Source of the DNA: Verrucomicrobiota bacterium | GTDB taxonomy: Bacteria > Verrucomicrobiota > Verrucomicrobiia > Chthoniobacterales > JAFAMB01 | Assembly: GCA_019247695.1 (NCBI GenBank) | Contig: JAFBAP010000109.1 | Location: 1 to 64,000, forward strand | Length of the DNA: 64,000 nt | Reading direction: 5' to 3' | Shown here: in pieces, positions 60,795 to 64,000 of the stretch | How positions within the stretch are numbered: the stretch's first letter is position 1 | Layout of the letters: every line of letters begins with the position of its first letter | Translations under genes and position numbers: made by a program | The notes under the pieces: model-generated | Told to the model about the DNA's origin: nothing | Database searches by the model: none | The model's input: only the letters and a program-made list of their open reading frames with translations

Positions 60795-62158
60795 TCCAGT
60801 TGTTGCGCCAGAAAAGCCGGGATGTCCTTGATCGCGAGACGATCCTGCTTCATGGAGTCACGGTACCGGATGGTCACGGTGTCCTGGTTGGCCGGCCCAT
60901 TCTCGCCAATCGTATCGAAATCCACCGTTACGCAAAATGGCGTTCCAATCTCATCCTGCCGCCGGTACCGGCGTCCGATCGCGCCTGATTCGTCATAGAA
61001 AACCTGCATGCGCGAGCGGATCAGCCCGAACACCTCGCGCGCCCGGGCGACCAGACGCTCGTTGTTTTTGACCAGAGGGAACACGCCGCATTTGACCGGT
61101 GCCATCCTCGGATGGAACCGGAGCACGGTTCGGGTCTCAGCCTTCCCTTTCTCGTCGGTCACCGTCTCCTCATCGTAGGCGGCGCAGATTAACGCGAGCG
61201 CCGTCCGGTCGACTCCTGCGCTCGGCTCCACCACGTGCGGAATGAAATGCTGCTTGGTTTCCTCATCGAAATAGGTCAGCGGTTTGCCGCTGAACTCCTG
61301 ATGCTGCTTGAGGTCGTAATCGGTGCGGTAAGCCACCCCTTCGAGTTCCTGAACCCCGAACGGAAACCGGAACTCAATATCATAAGTTCCTTTCGAGTAA
61401 TGGGCGCATTCTTCTGGCGGGATTTTGTGCACGTGCAGCAGGTCGTCGGAAAGCCCAATATTACGGTAAAACGCCAAACGCTCTCCTAACCAATATTCGA
61501 GTAATTCTGGTCCTTGCTCCGGACGACAGAAATATTCGAGTTCCATCTGCTCGAATTCCCGGGACCGGAATGTGAAGTTGCGCGGGTTGATCTCGTTGCG
61601 GAACGCCTTCCCGATCTGAGCAATGCCGAACGGGAGCTTTTTCCGGGAAACTTCCAGGACGTTCCTGAACTGGACGAAAATCGACTGGGCGGTCTCGGGG
61701 CGCAGGTAGGTCAGCGACGAGTCGTCCTCGGTGGCGCCGACGTACGTTTTGAACATCAGGTTAAAGGCCCGCGGTTCGGTAAGGTCCTGGCTTCCGCAGA
61801 CCGGGCATTGCGGCTTGTCATTCTTAAGCGGCAGCTGGTCGGCGCGCAGGCGCGACTTGCAATTTCTGCAATCCACCATCGGGTCGCTGAAAGTTGCTTC
61901 GTGCCCGCTGGCCTGCCAGACTTGGCGGTTCATCAGAATGGACCCGTCGAGCCCGACCACGTCGTCCCGTTCCCGGACCATCCGCCGCCACCAAAAGTCT
62001 TTGAGGTTGCGTTTGAGTTCCACCCCAAGCGGGCCATAATCCCAGCAACCGTTCAGACCGCCATAAATTTCACTGGTTTGGAAGACGAACCCACGCCGCT
62101 TGCAAAGGCTGACGATCTTTTCCATTCGTTCGATTTCCGGTTTCAACTGCTGGCCCAT
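60791..62158 (-). CDS. glyS: Glycyl-tRNA synthetase, single-subunit (eukaryote/archaeal-type) form
   Basis: 455 residues from the ATG at 62158; the frame is open to 62197. Class II motifs: FQTSEIYGGLNGCWDYGPLG at the start, YLRPETAQSIFVQFRN, and motif 2 FGIAQIGKAFRNEINPRNFT with the RSREFEQMELEYF block. Motif 3 is PHVVEPSAGVDRTALALI. A four-Cys segment (CRNCKSRL and CPVCGSQDL) near residue 97 may bind zinc. The C-terminal anticodon-binding domain carries FCVTVDFDTIGENG. Only the homodimeric type is present; no glyQ/glyS pair is seen. A tRNA-Gly is elsewhere in the window (5346). Confidence 0.96.
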   Translation of the reverse strand: MGQQLKPEIERMEKIVSLCKRRGFVFQTSEIYGGLNGCWDYGPLGVELKRNLKDFWWRRMVRERDDVVGLDGSILMNRQVWQASGHEATFSDPMVDCRNCKSRLRADQLPLKNDKPQCPVCGSQDLTEPRAFNLMFKTYVGATEDDSSLTYLRPETAQSIFVQFRNVLEVSRKKLPFGIAQIGKAFRNEINPRNFTFRSREFEQMELEYFCRPEQGPELLEYWLGERLAFYRNIGLSDDLLHVHKIPPEECAHYSKGTYDIEFRFPFGVQELEGVAYRTDYDLKQHQEFSGKPLTYFDEETKQHFIPHVVEPSAGVDRTALALICAAYDEETVTDEKGKAETRTVLRFHPRMAPVKCGVFPLVKNNERLVARAREVFGLIRSRMQVFYDESGAIGRRYRRQDEIGTPFCVTVDFDTIGENGPANQDTVTIRYRDSMKQDRLAIKDIPAFLAQQLE

Positions 62159-62243
62159 AGTGACAGGGAGAATGGCAATGGCCGCCCGCGTCGTCAACCG
62201 GGCGGCGCAGTTGCGCCCGACCTATGCTATAGTGGGGTTTCGT

Positions 62244-63266
62244 ATGGCTTCATTCTCTGAGGACCTGATGGCGGACACTTCGGTCTCGTTGCGCCCCTGG
62301 ATTATCCCTGCGTTGTCGCTGTCAATTGCGTTCCATGGAGCACTGTTCTATGCCTTCAGCCAGAAGACGCTTGCCCGCTTCGAATCGCCGGATCAGCCGC
62401 GGCTGGTGCCGCGCGTGTTCAGCGTAAACCGGTTGCAGGTCGACCAGAAGCTCTTGCAGCCGGAAGCAAAAAAACCGGAGAAACCGGCCAGCCTGAGCAG
62501 TGGCCAACCGGCCTCGGCGCAAACGCTGGCGCAGTTTGATGGGTCCTTCGAAAAGGATATCGACAAGATCAGGGAGGTCCGGGCAACGCCGGAAGTCAAC
62601 TCGCCGGCCGTGCCGGACATTAAAGATAAACCGAGCGTGGAGGCCCAGTCGGCGCTGAATGCCGCGGCCGAGGCAAAGGCGGAAAACGCCCTGGCTATCG
62701 ACAAGGAACTGAACGAGGTCAGGCAACAATTGCTCGATGATAAGCCCGACGTGGCAACGCGGCCCAAAATTTCCTCCGGGAAAGGAAACAACCCCGGCCG
62801 TACCCTTGATGCGGATGCGGCGGACAGCATGGCTGCGGGAACAGGCGGTATCCCTGCCGGATTCAGCAACCTGGATACTTTACTCACCAGTTCAGGCAAG
62901 GTCGGCGGCGGCACCGCCCCGATCTTGATGCCGACCGACCTGCTGTTCGATTACAATTCCGCGACGCTGCGTCCCGGTGCGGCCGCCAGCCTTGAAAAAC
63001 TGGGGCACCTGATCCAGCGTAACCCGCAAGCGGTATTCCGCGTTGAAGGTCACACCGACTCTTTCGGAAGTGATCAATACAATCTCGACCTGAGCCGTCG
63101 CCGGGCCGAAACGGTAAAGGCCTGGCTGGTGCAGAACATGAACATCGACGCCGGTCGCGTGCAGGCCCAGGGCTTCGGCACCGCCCACCTTTTGGTTCCG
63201 GCAGATCGTTCGGTGGAACAACAACAGCTTAACCGCCGGGTCGAGATCGTGATCAGGACAAAGTAG
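62244..63266 (+). CDS. OmpA-family protein
   Basis: 340 residues from the ATG at 62244; the frame is open to 62100. An N-terminal hydrophobic segment (IIPALSLSIAFHGALFYAFS) probably anchors it in the inner membrane. A long Ala/Glu/Lys linker contains helical repeats (SALNAAAEAKAENALAIDKE). The C-terminal OmpA domain has LLFDYNSATLRPGAAASLEK, FRVEGHTDSFGSDQYNLDLS and VQAQGFGTAHL with the conserved Asp and Arg for peptidoglycan. It is divergent from glycyl-tRNA synthetase. A TonB/TolA-like N-terminus is possible. Confidence 0.88.
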   Translation: MASFSEDLMADTSVSLRPWIIPALSLSIAFHGALFYAFSQKTLARFESPDQPRLVPRVFSVNRLQVDQKLLQPEAKKPEKPASLSSGQPASAQTLAQFDGSFEKDIDKIREVRATPEVNSPAVPDIKDKPSVEAQSALNAAAEAKAENALAIDKELNEVRQQLLDDKPDVATRPKISSGKGNNPGRTLDADAADSMAAGTGGIPAGFSNLDTLLTSSGKVGGGTAPILMPTDLLFDYNSATLRPGAAASLEKLGHLIQRNPQAVFRVEGHTDSFGSDQYNLDLSRRRAETVKAWLVQNMNIDAGRVQAQGFGTAHLLVPADRSVEQQQLNRRVEIVIRTK

Positions 63267-63737
63267 TCACACGGCGGGCACAGCGGGTTTGGCGGGCACA
63301 ACGTATAAGAGTTCACACGGCGACCACGGCGAGCCACGGCGACCACGGCGGGAAGAAGGGGAAAGAGTTCGGAGCTCGGAGTTCGGGGTTCGGAGGCGTC
63401 GTAGAACCAGGTCCGATCTCCCTCGAAGGTCACGTTCACACGGTGGGAAGACAGAATAATCCGCAGAGCACGCAGAAAAAGATCCACGAAACCGGAGCTT
63501 GACACCGGCAGCTCGCCCCCATGCTGCCACTCCGAACTCCGAACTCCGAACTCCGAACTCCGAACTCCGAACTCCGAACTCCGAACTCCGAACTCCGAAC
63601 TCCGAACCCCGAACTCCGAACCCCGAACTCTACCCCCTTCTTCCTCTTCCCGCCGTGTTCGCCGTGGTTTGCCGTGGTCGCCGTGTGAACTCTTACGTTG
63701 TGCCCGCCAACCCCGCCGTGTGACCGAACTCCGAACT
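63267..63737. repeat. Composite palindromic repeat between convergent genes
   Basis: Left modules (63267-63355, reverse orientation: GAGTTCACACGGCGACC) mirror right modules (63648-63725, forward: TCGCCGTGTGAACTCTTACG). Inside, GTTCGGAG units on the left (63366-63395) mirror AACTCCGA units on the right (63526-63625). A possible unique stretch lies at 63396-63480. No gene is supported. Confidence 0.85.
63526..63625. repeat. 8-base tandem repeat (AACTCCGA), about 11 units
   Basis: AACTCCGA is repeated with two variant (AACCCCGA) units near the end. The period is 8, so copy-number changes would shift any reading frame. This is the longest array of the unit in the window. Confidence 0.95.
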
Positions 63738-64000
63738 CTACCCCTCCCGCCTCGCGATGTAGACGGACACGACGCCGGTGGAGAGGGGCCGGCACGTTTC
63801 CGCCGTGAACCCGACCTCGTTCAGGAGTGCCATCATACGGTGGCCGCGGGGAAAGGCTTCGATACTTTGGCCCAGGTATTCGTAGGCGTCGGCAACGCCG
63901 GTCAGCCAGCCGGCGAAACGCGGCAGCACGTGGTGGAGGTACAGGCGGTACAACGGGAGCCAGGGCCCGGTTGGAAGCGAGAAATCCAGAATGACCAGGT
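63738..64000 (-). CDS. UbiE/MenG-type methyltransferase, C-terminal part
   Basis: The 3' end of a gene that continues beyond base 64000; 86 residues are visible. The LDFSLPTGPWLPLYRLYLHH, VLPRFAGWLTGVADAYEYLG and CRPLSTGVVSVYIARREG segments match the C-terminus of UbiE/MenG-type class I methyltransferases, which methylate quinone precursors. The stop (63738) lies in the edge of the composite repeat. Confidence 0.75.
   Translation of the reverse strand, partial: LVILDFSLPTGPWLPLYRLYLHHVLPRFAGWLTGVADAYEYLGQSIEAFPRGHRMMALLNEVGFTAETCRPLSTGVVSVYIARREG

Noticed and set aside
62209-62232. Sigma-70 promoter (TTGCGC ... TATAGT) before the OmpA-family gene
   Set aside because: The spacing between the two boxes is only about 11 bases, too short for the standard promoter.
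63526-63625. CRISPR array
   Set aside because: Units are 8 bases long and directly adjacent, without spacers; no cas genes are near.

Overview
The window is high-GC, gene-dense bacterial chromosome with a Gram-negative envelope: it carries lipid A acyltransferase and heptosyltransferase domains, OmpA-domain proteins and Tat components. Gene content points to Verrucomicrobiota or a close PVC/Acidobacteriota-type soil lineage. The pointers are TatA proteins beginning with an FGFGNLGGPDLF stretch, a ferritin-like Tat substrate, a eukaryote-type glycyl-tRNA synthetase, a GT87 membrane glycosyltransferase and many low-complexity palindromic repeats after stop codons. This placement is inference; no rRNA or phylogenetic marker was tested.

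Layout. 0-13.8 kb holds a TRIC-type channel fragment, a Uma2 protein, a large structured repeat (copy A), a fused LpxL-WaaF protein, XerD, tRNA-Gly(TCC), a secreted protein, a DUF4126 protein, an MFS exporter, a glutathionyl-hydroquinone reductase, a FUSC pump and a HigBA-like toxin-antitoxin pair. 13.9-22.8 kb is a minus-strand potassium module: sensor kinase, TPR response regulator, a tiny membrane ORF, kdpF, kdpA, kdpB, kdpC and a truncated kdpD that lacks the kinase half. 23-33.5 kb is a sugar or sugar-acid module: TIM-barrel isomerase, ACS-type MFS, DenD-like dehydrogenase, a ribose-type ABC importer and a D-apionate-lactonase-like enzyme. 33.5-41.5 kb has a broken chrB, an ECF sigma/anti-sigma pair, two tatA paralogs flanking a ferritin-like Tat substrate and a GH16-like protein, and an iron-dependent alcohol dehydrogenase. 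41.5-64 kb is mostly housekeeping: UspA, TMEM175-like channel, nitroreductase, aroB, dprA, topB, an IS630-like remnant with repeat copy B, trpD, an SPFH protein, an epimerase, proA/proB, an AMP-ligase, an HD hydrolase, GT87, two OmpA-domain proteins, glycyl-tRNA synthetase and the 3' end of a ubiE-like methyltransferase.

No CRISPR array, prophage, defence island or biosynthetic cluster is evident. The most unusual material is (i) two copies, about 48 kb apart and in opposite orientation, of a non-coding element built from nested inverted repeats; (ii) a modular family of palindromic and short-tandem repeats after stop codons, some of which supply gene termini; (iii) unusual protein architectures and wiring: LpxL-WaaF, an RbsA-type ATPase with an extra C-terminal domain, and a Kdp system whose sensing and kinase functions are on separate genes.
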